Below are positions 47,841 to 59,765 of a stretch of DNA of 64,000 nt, one piece after another. Within the stretch, counting starts at the first letter, position 1. Each line of letters begins with the position of its first letter. The stretch lies in assembly GCA_030533445.1 (NCBI GenBank), contig CM060081.1:31880111-31944110 (forward strand). The letters run 5' to 3'. Position numbers and translations under genes: made by a program. Below the pieces are notes generated by a model that saw only the letters and a program-made list of their open reading frames with translations, had not been told where the DNA came from and did no database searches. Origin of the DNA: Cyprinodon diabolis (lineage: Eukaryota > Chordata > Actinopteri > Cyprinodontiformes > Cyprinodontidae).

Positions 47841-48601
47841 ATTTAAACTTTAATATTTGTAATCTAAACTATATTACTGCATAGTTTTTTTCAGAATTGA
47901 TGCTAGAAAAAGAGTCTTCAAGGTATTGTGGAGAATGTTCTCTTTCCTGGTAGATCATCAAAACAAGTGGTGCTCTTAATGGTCAGTCATTCTGGAGATA
48001 TGTTAACGTGAGATTGTCCTACAGTAGGTGCTCGTCCCCCTTTTCACTTATCAGTGGTGAGTTTGACATAGTGGAAAAATTGCAAATCTTCTTTTGGGAA
48101 GTAAGCTTGTGTGAGCGATTCAAACAGCAACTTTTAAACAGAGCGTGCACAAGGAGAAATGGGCTGGTGCATGCTCTTGCACGCATTTAATTTTTTATGT
48201 AGAGGGTGGGTCTTTACAAAAAGTGAAAATCCTCCACTATACCTTTTAAAGATAAACATGTTGTTATAAATGAATCCAGATGTTTCACAGCATAGGATAA
48301 TCTTCACACTTTTGAATTATCTAGTTAAGCTATGCTTAAACCTGCAGCCTGTGTTCAAAATGCTGTTTTATTTTCATCTATTTGGGTAGCTGGTGGGGAA
48401 AAAAATAGAAAAAAATTCTGGAAGGAAGTTGGAGTACATAGATTTTTTTCACTTTAAAATGTATTATTTAGAAACAGTAAAAAATGAAAAAGATTTACTG
48501 CCCCACCAGCTCACTGACCCTCTCAGAGGATGGTTTAAACCTGGGTCTAAGAGGAAATAAAAATGCATTAGCTAACTATTCTTTAAAGAATCTATGTGTA
48601 T

Positions 48602-49144
48602 TAGGGTTGTCACAATACTAAACTTTTCAACTCGATACAGATACTAAGGAAAATATTCGATACTCGATACCATTTGCGATACCACAAGGATAAAAACAAA
48701 GACTCCAAAATTCAACAGAAATATTTTAATAAATAAAATACAATAAATAAATACAATAAACAATAAGAACAATGTTTTGAAGTTGTATGCTGTGCACAAT
48801 ATTAAGCAAGCTTGATAAAAAACTTATAAAATCAGGTGTTCCTTCCTTGGCTATGCTTTGCACACATAGCAATGACACTAGCCAAACCAGTTAAGAAACA
48901 AAAATAATTCTCAGCAGCTGCACCTCTTACAAAAAAAAAGTCTGAAACTGAAAAGTGCACAGAATTATTCAATCACACAGTGTTCTGAAAGTGCATTGTC
49001 CGCTATTCTGCACTATAGATGAATGACTGCTTAGGTGCCACTGGTGGTGGCACTTTATCGATACTTTTAAAAACAAGTGTTTTATCTGGATACAACGTTT
49101 CAGTATCGATACTTTTTTGAGTATCGATACTTTTGACAACCCTA
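48602..49144. mobile_element. Non-autonomous hAT element with perfect 8-bp target duplication
   Basis: The 543-base unit starts TAGGGTTGTCACAATAC and ends TTTTGACAACCCTA. It is flanked by identical octamers ATGTGTAT (48594-48601 and 49145-49152), the signature of hAT transposition. Inside both ends are repeats of the palindromic words TATCGATAC and CGATACTCGATACC. The left end has TTCGATACTCGATACC; the right end has AGTATCGATAC twice. No transposase frame is present. Located in the vgll4 intron. Confidence 0.85.
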
Positions 49145-49589
49145 ATGTGTATTATATGCTCTACTCCAAATTTGACAGCCTACATAATCCATTAAAGGTC
49201 TATGTTGTCATAGGATTATAATTCTCTTAACTTGCACATAAAATCTAATGTTTTTGGGTCTAAACAAAAATAAAACAAATCTTCTGAGAAAGTTGAATTT
49301 AAAACTTTTTAAAGATCCTGTCTGCAAAGCTCAAACCTGTGGCTCTCGGTGTATAGCAGCTGTTTTAATGAAATAACATTTCATTTTTTTTCCCGCCTTA
49401 CCACACATACCTGGCATTCCTTGGCTTTTGATAGAACTAAAAATAATTGGGGAGGCTGTCGTGAAACGTCATAACGACATTTATTATAGATACATTTTGT
49501 GGTTCAGAAAAATACGTTAATGTTTTCTACAAAAGCCATGTCATTTTTTTCAGCACTGAGAGACCTTCAGATTTATGAATGGTTTAAAG

Positions 49590-49914
49590 CAGGGGTCAAC
49601 AACCTTCTTCAGGATTAGAGCTACTTCATGGGTACTGAGACATAGGAATGGCTACCAACACTGACCTATGCACTGGAGGGGTCAGGGGTCATAATAAACA
49701 GATTTTACTGTTTTTTTTTATTTTGTATTTCTTTTTGATTCTGTCATTTTAAAATATATATAAATTCTTAAATGCTCTACATGATTGATGTGATAAAATG
49801 CTCTATAAATGCTTAAAAAAGAAGAGCAAAAGAACAAAATAAAAGTTCAATGTTTATGCACTGGTGAGTCGTTCTGTTTTCAGAAGATGCTGAGGGCTGC
49901 GTTGGTGACCCCTA
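49590..49914. mobile_element. Non-autonomous hAT-like element (CAGGGGTCAACAACC ends)
   Basis: The left end CAGGGGTCAACAACC and right end GTTGGTGACCCCTA form imperfect inverted repeats of a common hAT type. Flanking octamers GTTTAAAG and ATTTATAG agree at six of eight positions, consistent with an aged target duplication. No coding capacity. Confidence 0.6.
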
Positions 49915-50898
49915 ATTTATAGTTTATAGTTGTGAATACTCTCACTAGAAATTGGCAAGCAAAAAAAAACAAACAAAACCCCAAAGTGTTTTGAATGATC
50001 CTTCTCATATAATGAGCTCTACATACTGTAAGGTTGTGTCCTGTGTGGTGACACTGAATAGTGTTGTTGTGGCACAATGCTTCCAGGCCCCTCTAAGACG
50101 TACTGCCTTTAATAAATAATAAGCCACCTGGAGTCAGCTTGCTAACAACTAATTGTTAGCATGACAGGAATGTTGATATAGGTCAGGGCATCTAATAGAA
50201 GCAACAGTCCTTTTTCCATTACTAGAAATAGGATCTGTTTGACAAGACATATTTGAGCTGCCTGACTGTCCCTAAATTAGCTGCAAAACAGACTTACCTC
50301 AAGATATTGGTTGCAAAGATGGTATGTTTAAAACCATTGTCAATGTTGCAGAGAGAACCTTGTTTTTGTTTTCTTTTGCAGAATCGAAATCTGTGTTTCC
50401 GGGTGTTCTGTAGCAACCAGTCACTACTAAATTCTACAATGTCTTTAAGACTAAATTATTATTAAAATCAGGAATTTTTGTATTTAGATCCATTATTGTT
50501 GTCCCTGGTGAAGATAGATATCCCCACTGCATTAAGCTGCCAATATCGTATATCAGAATGAGGTTGATTTATGGTGATACAACATGCAAGGTTTTGCATG
50601 TAGGACAGAAAATTCTAATGAGCATCTTTGGCATATTTGCTATGTCCATTTTATGGCTTCTTACAAACTGTGGGTAGAACTTCCCAGGACATTTAACAAT
50701 AGCTTTATTCTTCCCCATTTGTCACCTAGGCCAGGGTGAGTGTAGCACTAATATTCACACCGATATTCCTCACATTATCCTATTATCCAACTTAAACTGT
50801 GCATCCGAAGCTATTATGGACCTACTTCTTCGATTTCATATTCAGACTACAGTCTCTTTCATTAGGTTAGCTATCTTTCTACACATATACATATATAC

Positions 50899-50904
<6 letters not shown>

Positions 50905-50953
<49 letters not shown>
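50905..50953. repeat. (AT)n microsatellite
   Basis: About 46 bases of TA/AT dinucleotide, preceded by imperfect ATATAAATATAAATATA-type sequence, in the vgll4 intron. Confidence 0.85.
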
Positions 50954-50958
<5 letters not shown>

Positions 50959-53689
50959 AATGTAACGACATGAGGTTTTCAAAGCTTGAGCTATTATTTT
51001 AGAACCTAACTCTGTCTTATGTCTTAACCTTCTCCACAGCCTTATCAATGACCTGTCTGCTGTGTTCCTAGTGTTCCCTGAGGCCTCTGCACAGCAGCTA
51101 TATTTATACTGTGAATATATTACACCCAGCTGGCCTCCATTTACTTGTTATGTATCCGTATAGGCATTTGGATGCACTGGTTTTTATTTAGGGGCAACAG
51201 AATGAAGGAATCTGAAAATAGTTGAATTCCATGCATGATTTTATTTGTAAAATACTTCAAAAACCATATTATTTGACTCAGTTTTGGAAACTTTTTTGAT
51301 CTATTACATAAAATGATAGTGAAATACACAGAGGTTTGTGGTTGTAATGTGAAAAACTGCACAAAGTTGAGCTGTATGAACACTTCTGCCAGGCTTTAAA
51401 GGCAAAAAAGAGAGAGCCTGTTGCTTCTTTTATTGAAAATAGCAGAAACAGCAATGACAAAATTTTTTTTTTAGAATACACATGAAAAAACAATTGAAGC
51501 AAATGACTTGTATTTTCCATATAGTTCATTTAAATTTTGATTGATAAAAGAAAAATCAAATTGTTAAATCATTTTTAAAGATCTTTTAGTTATTTTTCTT
51601 TTAGAAATCTATCTAGCAAGCATGAAACTGCATTAAGATTAGATTTGGAAAGACATTAAGCCATTTTTTTTTTAAACCTGCCATCCTTTGTCTTCTTATT
51701 GTATGTGTAAAAACACAGGTGAAACTCATTGTATCAGTCTTTAGCTTTGGTATCTTTAACTGGATCAGTTTTCCTTTTTTTCTGTGGATCCATTAATATC
51801 TTTTTACACAGCAAATATAAATCCTTCATATTTTTTTTGCAAATATCAATATACATACAATGAGCACACACATTTTAATTTTAATCATAGCACATGACAT
51901 GCAATGATTTTATGTTTTCTTTGTGATTAACAGCTGTGTTAAGTCTTAAAGAGGCTTCTGCTTGTTTTGTATAGGTACAGTGACACCCTTGTCTGCATGA
52001 AAGACTCATGCCACAAACAGGCTGAGCAATAAACAGAGCATTCCTTGCTAACGACAAACACACATGGAAGAAACAAAGGTAGGAAGAGAGTAACTCTGCT
52101 TCCACCAGTCTCCTGAGGTTGTCATTGTCTCTGTGTAGCAACATGATACTTCCTCTACTGCCAACGTGTGTTTGTTCATTCGATATGGTTTTAACCAGAA
52201 CACCTTAAAATGAAATGAGGTTTATTTAAATGATCAAAATTGAGTTTTTATTGAAATATTTGTTTCAATTGTTTGGTGATATTCCAGTTGTAATCTGTAA
52301 ATTTAAAAAGGCAAAGCAAAAACATTTTGTGTATTACAAGTTGACATGTAGGTTTGTTAGTTGTTTGAAACAAGTGAACTTTATATTAAACTTCTTAGAA
52401 CCACCATGTTTGTGGAAGAGATGTGGTTAACAGCCCTAATGCAAAAAACTTGAGACAATAGATTTTTCCCTTCGATCTGTTATGTCACCACGTAAACAAA
52501 GCTGGTGTAACTATATCTCAAGCAAATGCTGTCATGTATTCTAGTTTATGACCTTTGGTCTCTAGTGTTCTGAGACCTGCTCTTCCTGTGTTGGTTCATG
52601 TGTTTTGTTTTTGTTTTTAACTGTCGCCTTATTTTCCCTGGTAAATTTCATATTTAATCATTTCTTTGACCTTGTGCTAAGAGGGGCTCCGAGTTGGAAA
52701 AACATGACTGTTTTAGCGAATTTGTCCTTTGTAACAAGATCCCCAGAAATGTACTGAGATCCTTAAGTAGACTAAATTAAAGGGTTTTACCATGTAACTG
52801 TTTTCTAAGTTACTGGTAAGACATCTTTCTTTACCTCATGCTTAAAAGTACACAGCTTTCATAATAAAAGCTGCCAGCAGCAAGACATTTCGCGGACAGA
52901 AAAAGTCAGATGTATAAAACCATGCATACATGGGTAACCATATGGTCTATCTCCATTCATCCTAATTTCCATGAAACTGACTGCTGCCTAATGTTTTCCC
53001 CCCACCCTCACACACGTACCCACCCCTACACCTACCTACATATGTTAATAGTGTAAATACCTGTAAGGCATTCCGCACATGTATTAATAACCATGGCAAT
53101 GGAGCACTTAGACTGTCACAGTAAGACTTTCGCCATATCTATATGCATAAAAGTACATATACTTATTGTTTTTCTGATCATTAGCCCATAGACCTATGCA
53201 AGACAAGTTTTATACATAAACCCCCTAATCTTGAATTTAAAGTCTTCAAATAGTCCTTTCAGTTAATCTGCAACTTAAATACACTGAGAAGGATTTTTAT
53301 TTACCTTTTTTATTCTTGATTTGTTTTTTTTTTTTGTGTGTTTTTTTTTTTTAAGATGCATTTATTTGTCAAAATAATTGTTAGTGGAGCTGAAGTTAAA
53401 GTTTCACTGCTGATGCTTTTGCAGTTACAGATCTCTTTGACTGGGACTTCTATTCTATCAGATTCTATTGTATTCTATTTTAAGGTACCTAATCCATGTG
53501 TTATTTAAATGAAACAAAATTTTCGATAACATTATAGTTCTTTAGAGCTGCACTGTATGCAATAACATACATACAAGAAGATGCTTTCCTTGCTGGCTGG
53601 CAAGAAGTGCAGAACAAGATCAGCCAATGGTGAATGTGCTGCTTAGGGCCCAGGAGGAGTCAAACCTTTAACACTTTATCACCAGGAGG

Positions 53690-53850
53690 TTATATTTTTA
53701 GGCGAGTTTCTGTGTACGGGATACCTTGAAAAGTTATGAACGGATGGCAAGGAAACTTTTACTAAAGGTGCACCTCATGCCAAGGAACAACCCGTTAAAT
53801 GTTGGTGATGATCCACATCATAATCCGGATGCAGGAATTTTGAATGACAT
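53690..53850 (+). repeat. Possible dispersed repeat (GATGATCC.. type)
   Basis: The stretch includes AAAAGTTATGAACGGATGGC and GATGATCCACATCATAATCC followed by GGATGCAGGAATTTTGAATG. This resembles a dispersed fish repeat with alternating GATCCGGATCA-like words. A shorter echo, AATGATCCAGATCATG, lies at about 54057-54072. No ends were identified. Confidence 0.35.
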
Positions 53851-56794
53851 TATATGGTGGAACAAGCAGTTCCCCCCTAAACCTGAGCGGCAGTAGTGAC
53901 TATTGTCAGCTTCAGTGTTTGACTCTAGAAAGTCCAGAATTATTATACTGAAGCCAAAAACACAGGAAAGCTGAGCCATGCTTTGCTTGAAGTCTTGATC
54001 TGCTGACATAATAAGAAAGCAGAGTGAATGAAGAAGGTGAGAGCAGAACATTTGGTAATGATCCAGATCATGTATGAGTTTTAGGTTTAGTCATTAGTCA
54101 CAATATGGGGCAACATTTGCTGCTTGCCAGATGTCTGCACTCTTCGATTGCTTTTCTAGTGTATAGTAGATTTGCGGTTTTTTTGTACATATTTAAAATA
54201 TAATTAGCAGGCTGACCTGAGCATGAAATATTGCTAAAATAATTTTCTATTCAAATTAAGAACATTACCAATGTTGACTTTATACAGGAGTACAGAACTA
54301 ATAGTGAGTACTGTAAAGTATAATACTTCAGTATCTCAGTAAATAACAATCAAATTGTCCTTTCAGAAAAAAACAACAACAATGTTTTATTTATTTCATG
54401 TTAAATATAGAAATTCTGTTAAATTGGTTGCCCATGAAGGAGGCTTATAGTTTTTTTCCCATGTGTTATATTTTCTGGGCCCTAAATCTTCATTCTGTTC
54501 TGAATACCTCTCTAAAATTTGATTATGTTCTCATATAATAGTAAATATCCTTGAATCTTAAACTGGATAGAAACCAATAGTGCTGATATTAGTTGAAAAG
54601 AGATTTTTCTATCACAACATTTTATTAAAGCAGGTAAAGCCTTAGCGAGATTAAAAATCACTTTCACATCTGTAAAAAATAATCCTTTGTTTGGTGTAAG
54701 ACATTTCAGTTTTAACACTCTGCTGTCTTTAAGTCACACTTATAATCTGAGTCAGTTGTGATCTTATCAGAGTCTGAGTCAGTAAACTTAAACGTGAATC
54801 CAAGTGACATGGCTTGAGTTCACGTCTTTGTTTTGGACTTGTTTTTTTTTTTGTCACAGTATCAGTGTGTTAAGGGTGTAGTAGGATGTAACATTGCTTC
54901 ATAATTTAAATGTAAGTGTTTTTTTTTTAAATCAGTAGATTATAGCTTATGTCCCCACTAAATTAAAAATAAAAGATGATCTTTACTGCTTTGCCTCTTT
55001 TAGTTAGCATTAAGGTTATAACTGTGGAGCTGAGAAAAATCTACATGTATAAAAAAAAACAAAAAAAAAAAACAGAGCATAAAGGAGGGCATGTCAGTTG
55101 ATCTGGCTAATGGGCAGGAATCTGACATCATGGCAGGTTTTTAGCATGGCATTGAGTCCCTGACAGATTTGACTCAGACTGGAAACACTGAGCAGAAAAG
55201 GTTAACTCTACAGTAGACTAGACAGGCCCATCCTTTAATGATTCCTTTCTTTGAAATCCAGAGGTGGAATTTCACCAGCAGTTTGTGCAATGATTCATCT
55301 TTTTATACTTCCTTCATCTTACAACATGTAAAGCTAGAATAAAGTTTGTGTATCAATGTGTTTGCATGCTTCATTAGTAAATTCTACAATAATCTGTTTG
55401 GGATGAAAACATGATAGATGTGCAGAGTAAAGTTAATCAGCCACCTGCAGGAACAACAAATCAAAACTTGCTTCACAATATGAATTAATAGAAAACATAA
55501 TAGGACCCACTGCTGCGTCCTGTTTGATGCTTTTTTGCTGTGATTTGGATTTGAGGATGTTAAGCTAATGGCAGGAATTTAATAGTTCAGAAAAGCTGCT
55601 GATTTTGCTACTTTTTTTTCACTTTCTTTAGAGATACTTTGTTTTTGATTATGTTTGGGAGTTACTAGATACCCAGATGGACAAAGGTTTTTGCTTTTGT
55701 CTCCTTTTTGAATATATGCAATTTATAAATGAAAACAATAGCAGCTCTTAATCATGTGGCTTTATGGTGACTCTTATATGTGTGTAAAGCTGTCACTCAT
55801 TGAAACACAGCATAATTTATTAGAAAGATTAAAAACACAACAGCCACTATTGTTAATCTATTATCAACAGCCTGTTGTTATACACAATCAACTCAAAGTT
55901 AAGCACAGAGTTAAGCTCCAGTCCCTTTCCTTTGCAGGTGCGATGCTAAAGTGCAGGATGCCAGCTGTAGTTGAAGTACATGAATTAAATAGACTTGAAC
56001 TGAACTCACTCTTTGTTTACGTGGAACTGGAAACAATAGTTACTCAATTAAGCAATGACCTGAGCGTTGGTCGACCACTCGAAAAGGTCAGGCCTTATGG
56101 GTGGAGGGGAGAGCTGTCTTTGTGTGTGTGTGCGATGGCAAGAGGGGGCGGGGTGGGATTGGTCCGACCGTTTTCGGGGGTCAATGTTTTACCCATTTAC
56201 TCACAATACACAATCATTTGTCACATGTCAAATTCTCTGTCTTCTGGTAATTAAATCCCTCCCCCTGTCTGTATATCGAAATGTGTGATATCAAATCTGA
56301 TGATAAATGTATGTTTGTTTGTAAACACATCTAAGGTACAACAATTTACTGCTCTGTTTTCCAGTAAAGTAAGGCAATGTTACTCACCAAGTTTTCCACA
56401 TAAGCTGGAATGCAGGGGTGATACTAGGATCAGAGGTTTAGGGGTCAGGACATGAATGATAAATATTATCAGTGATTTCTACATACATTTTGTACATTTT
56501 TGAAACTTGCTGAGTGTCTTTTGGCACTTACTGACTCCATCATTCTTTAATACAGCAGATCTGAACATTTTGATCAAATATCCGACAACCAAATCAGAGA
56601 CCGGTATTATTTGGAGAAGGATGTACTGACCATTTAAAGCAATTTTCATGAAATGCTCTTTTTAGTGTGTCCAACTGAGTGGAATCTAGAACAATTCTGT
56701 TTAGGATCTGTAGTCTTATCCCCTAAATAAAAAAAATGATTTTGAGATCCCATGGCTTGTTGGCTGGTCTGCTGCTCTCTCTGTAGATCTCTCT

Positions 56795-57071
56795 TGTATA
56801 GTGAAATAGCTGACAGAGCAGCCCACTTAGATCAGTAATTATTAATTGTACAAAAAAAGTATAAACTCTTTGCATTTAAGTTGGAAAAAAAAAAAATTTT
56901 GTCTGTCAATATGCTCTACCCAGAACTCCTCAAGTGGAAACATTTTAGATTCACATGTTTTAATTTTGTACAAAAAATGTGTTTGAAGGAACCTTTGACT
57001 ATCTGATTATTATTAGATTAATCGAAACAATAATTGATTGTTTTGAAAAATACTCATTAGTTGCAGCCCTA
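56795..57071. mobile_element. Truncated hAT-like element related to 25976-26367
   Basis: Shared landmarks with the copy in tamm41 are AGCTGACAGA, TTTGCATTT, CAATATGCTC/TAATATGTTC, CCAGAACTCCTCAA-like, GGAAACATTTT, GATTAATCGA and the terminal TTGCAGCCCTA. The left TAGGGCTG end is missing. Located in the vgll4 intron. Confidence 0.6.
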
Positions 57072-57600
57072 ATTTACATGAAATTTCTTAATATATTCTG
57101 TTGCTCCAATACTTAAACTTACACTAAATCTTACATGACGCCAGAGGGCAGCAGAGCGTCAATTTAAAAATCAAATCTAAGCGCGACAGTTTGAGATTCC
57201 TTTCTTGTAAAGAGTAAAGTATTCTTCATATCTAAACATCTTATGCCGTTCCAAGTATTTACTCGCTTTACTTCATGCATGGTTGAAATGTCTTTATCTA
57301 ATAAAAACTATAAAAAGGAGAAAATATACAGTGTCCTACATTGCACAGTTAGATCTTATGCTGACAGCTGAACAAAGAAGTGTAGAAGCCCCCAACTAAT
57401 GATCTATATGAATACAACTTAAAACCTGCAGACTTAAGAGTAAAAAGAGACAAATGTCTTTTTAAACCTCAAACCCGTTGCAGAGATCATGAAGTTTACT
57501 TCACTAATAAAACATCCAGGTTTTAGGAACCTTTTTTTTTTTTTCTTTTTTGCATGATCTCCAGCAACTCAAATGCTGTGTTGCTTTAACTTTTCAGAGC

Positions 57601-58077
57601 CCTGCCTGGGAGGGAGGGGTGTTTTTGGGGGCTGATCTTGCGCATTAAACATCTCTGAGGCGCTCCAGGGATTTAGTGCGCATGCGCAGTGCGCTCCGTC
57701 CAGCAGCGCTGGAAACCACTGCTACAGCATAGGAGTCATACCAAGCATAGCCTGCGTGTCAGTGCAGTAGACCTACAGCTGGCTGTGAGGACGACTGACG
57801 CTACTTTTTCGCTTGTTTTTGTCGTTCTTTGTCTTTGCTATAGCTTGACACACATTTAGAGGGGAGAAAGAAAACACATTGAAACCAGTTAAAAAAAAAC
57901 AGCGAGGCCACTTTTTTTTTTTTGTTTTGTTTTGCTAACGGGTTTTAAAAGAGACATAAAGTTTGAGGCTGGGCCTTTTAGCTTTTTGACCGTAGCTTGG
58001 AAGGAGAATTCAGGGGGAAGAGGAGAAGAAGCTGGTCTTTATTTTTTAATTTTTTTGTTTTAATGAAAGCTCGATAA
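57601..58077 (+). promoter_or_regulatory. vgll4: vgll4 long-isoform promoter and 5' leader with NRF1-like site
   Basis: The region upstream of the long-isoform ATG is locally CG-richer. It carries a perfect NRF1-type palindrome GCGCATGCGC (57678-57687), followed by GTGCGCTCCGTCC and AGCAGCGCTGG. Poly-T and purine runs follow in the inferred leader (57820-58077). No TATA box is obvious. This indicates a CpG-associated promoter separate from the one near 33.6 kb. Confidence 0.6.
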
Positions 58078-58159
58078 ATGCATCTAACGAAGATGGACCT
58101 GTTGAACTACCAGTACCTGGACAAAATGAACAACAACATCGGTATCCTCTGCTATGAAG
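58078..58159 (+). CDS. vgll4: Vestigial-like 4, first coding exon of long isoform (MDLLNYQYLDK)
   Basis: The exon reads MHLTKMDLLNYQYLDKMN followed by NNIGILCYE plus one base, and ends at 58159 before GTAAAT. It closely matches the alternative N terminus of the longer mammalian VGLL4 isoform. I use the upstream ATG (58078) because the mammalian form also has a few residues before MDLLNYQ; starting at 58093 would give MDLLNYQ directly. It ends in phase 1, as does the exon at 39234-39307, so both feed one shared downstream frame. The Tondu motifs that bind TEAD are outside the window. Confidence 0.92.
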
Positions 58160-58419
58160 GTAAATATGGCGTTTTTAACTACTGTTTGTGGAAGTTCTAA
58201 AATTGGTCCTCTACTTACAAACTGTTATTTTTGACCAAAATAATACATTTCTGAAATTTTAAAAATCACGTGAAAACAGTTTTTTTCACTATTATTGTTC
58301 TATGTCCCCTATTCTAGGGTCGGTATCTAGTTTTCACATTTAAAGAAATATATATTTTAAACCAAAAGTTAATCTCTATCCGCTGTTTGCTATTTCTGTG
58401 CTGAATGATGCTAGGTGGT

Positions 58420-59765
58420 AATGCTGGTGAGATGAAGCCTCGTGAGGCATTAAATAGTTTGGCCAAATTGCTTCAATGATCCCCACAGTTCATGAGGCTC
58501 CATGAGAACATGTCACCACCTACTGGTGGAATGCAGAACTACAGTTTGTAATAAAATCAGATTTTCTTTTTGCAATTGTTTTTCTATTTTTCCCCTTTTA
58601 AGTTCCTTTTGAATTTGTTAATAGTTGGTGTCTATAATAAAATCTTTTGTAAGTTTTTTTTAAGTGTAAAATTTCTTAGAACAATCCATTAAGGTGCACA
58701 GTTTTCTGAAATTTTAGTGAAATAAGCTCAAGCAGACAGTGAAAGTGTTTGTGCAAATAGTTTTTTCCACATTTTTTGGTTTTAATCAGGTTGGAAGTTG
58801 TGTTCAACCAATCTTTTTGCTAAACCAATCTAATTTGGCAGCGTTGTTAACAAATCTGTATTTTTACTAGGGCAAACCAATGCAAATTAGTCTCATTAAT
58901 CAAAATAATTAAATATAATCGCAACTTTCAAAAGTTCTGGACTGGGGCCGCCTTTTACAGCTGCTTTTTGTATCTCTGCTTCTGTCTCCTTGAACCCCAG
59001 TCGGCTTTGGCAGATGACCACTCACATCAAGCATGGTTCTCCTGGAGGTTTCTTCCTGTTAAAAAGGACGTTTTTCCTCTCCACTGTCGCTACAAGCATG
59101 CTTAGTGTGAAGGATTGCATTCAAGTCAATGAGTCGATGCAACCAACTGGTTTTCGTTAGATAGAAAACTTTGAATCAATTTGACTGTATGATCTGCTGA
59201 ACTGTTAAGTGCCTGGAGATGACATGTGTTGCGAATTGGTGCTATATGAATAAACTAAGTTGAATTGAATTCCAAAGTCAAAGGAAGGTCTTGAACCATC
59301 AACCTCAGGAGAGGGAGTCTGTGTCTTAAAGATGACGCTGCTTAAGTGATTAACTGTTCAATGGAGAAAATACTACTTAACACTAATGTTACAACTGTGT
59401 CCGGTGGCTTGCTCAGATTTTGATCTTTACATTGTTTATTCTAACCAAAATAGTTTAAAATAACTAGATTGGTTGTTTTTCCCAACGATCTCTTCCTAGA
59501 ATCTATCCAAACTCTATTCAGAAGACAGTAACTCTCCTACAAACTCCCACATCTTGACTGAATACTGAGGCTGTTTAAATGCCTGTCAAAATTCTTGCTT
59601 TCTGAACCACTTGCCAAAGCGGTCATGTGGTACTGAGGTAGCGAGGCCTCAGACGTCATACATTTTGGCCCCTCCCATAACTGAATCACGCCTCGAACGC
59701 GCTTCAGGGAAACGCCCCCTCCATTACTCGACACACACCTCGAAGCCTCGGCTCATCTCATAACA
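58420..59765. mobile_element. Probable DNA transposon remnant with nested LINE insertion
   Basis: The left part contains GTGAGATGAAGCCTCGTGAGG (about 58427-58447) and CACCACCTACTGGTGGAATG. The right part ends in CTCGAAGCCTCGGCTCATCTC, whose reverse complement resembles the left end (GAGATGA.CC.AGGCTTC against GAGATGAAGCCTCG). These may be inverted termini of one element about 1.3 kb long. A LINE 3' tail (58930-59272) sits between them. The ends are imperfect and no target duplication was found. Two unrelated fragments are an alternative. Confidence 0.35.
58930..59272 (+). mobile_element. L2-like LINE 3' end
   Basis: The stretch reads through ACCCCAGTCGGCTTTGGCAG, GGAGGTTTCTTCCTGTTAAA, GTTTTTCCTCTCCACTGTCG and GGTGCTATATGAATAAACTA, and ends AGTTGAATTGAATT. 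This is the 3' untranslated end common to a large group of teleost LINEs with TTGAA terminal units. No reverse transcriptase is attached, so it is a 5'-truncated insertion. Confidence 0.7.

Larger units (their letters stand above)
39308..57600 (+). other. vgll4: vgll4 intron between the two alternative first exons
   Basis: This 18-kb AT-rich stretch contains no further exon that I can recognise. It holds the SINE-like element at 47486-47840, hAT-like elements at 48602-49144, 49590-49914 and 56795-57071, a repeat at 53690-53850, possible repeats near 40320-40376 and 42640-42920, and an AT microsatellite at about 50905-50953. A CTCF-like sequence CGCCAGAGGGCAGC is at 57139-57152. Conserved enhancers may be present but cannot be seen without comparison to another species. 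Confidence 0.6.

Noticed and set aside
55754..56254. Plus-strand 166-codon frame in the vgll4 intron
   Set aside because: No recognisable domain and no convincing splice or promoter context. The length is plausible by chance over 18 kb, although it is the longest unexplained frame here and could be checked against transcripts.
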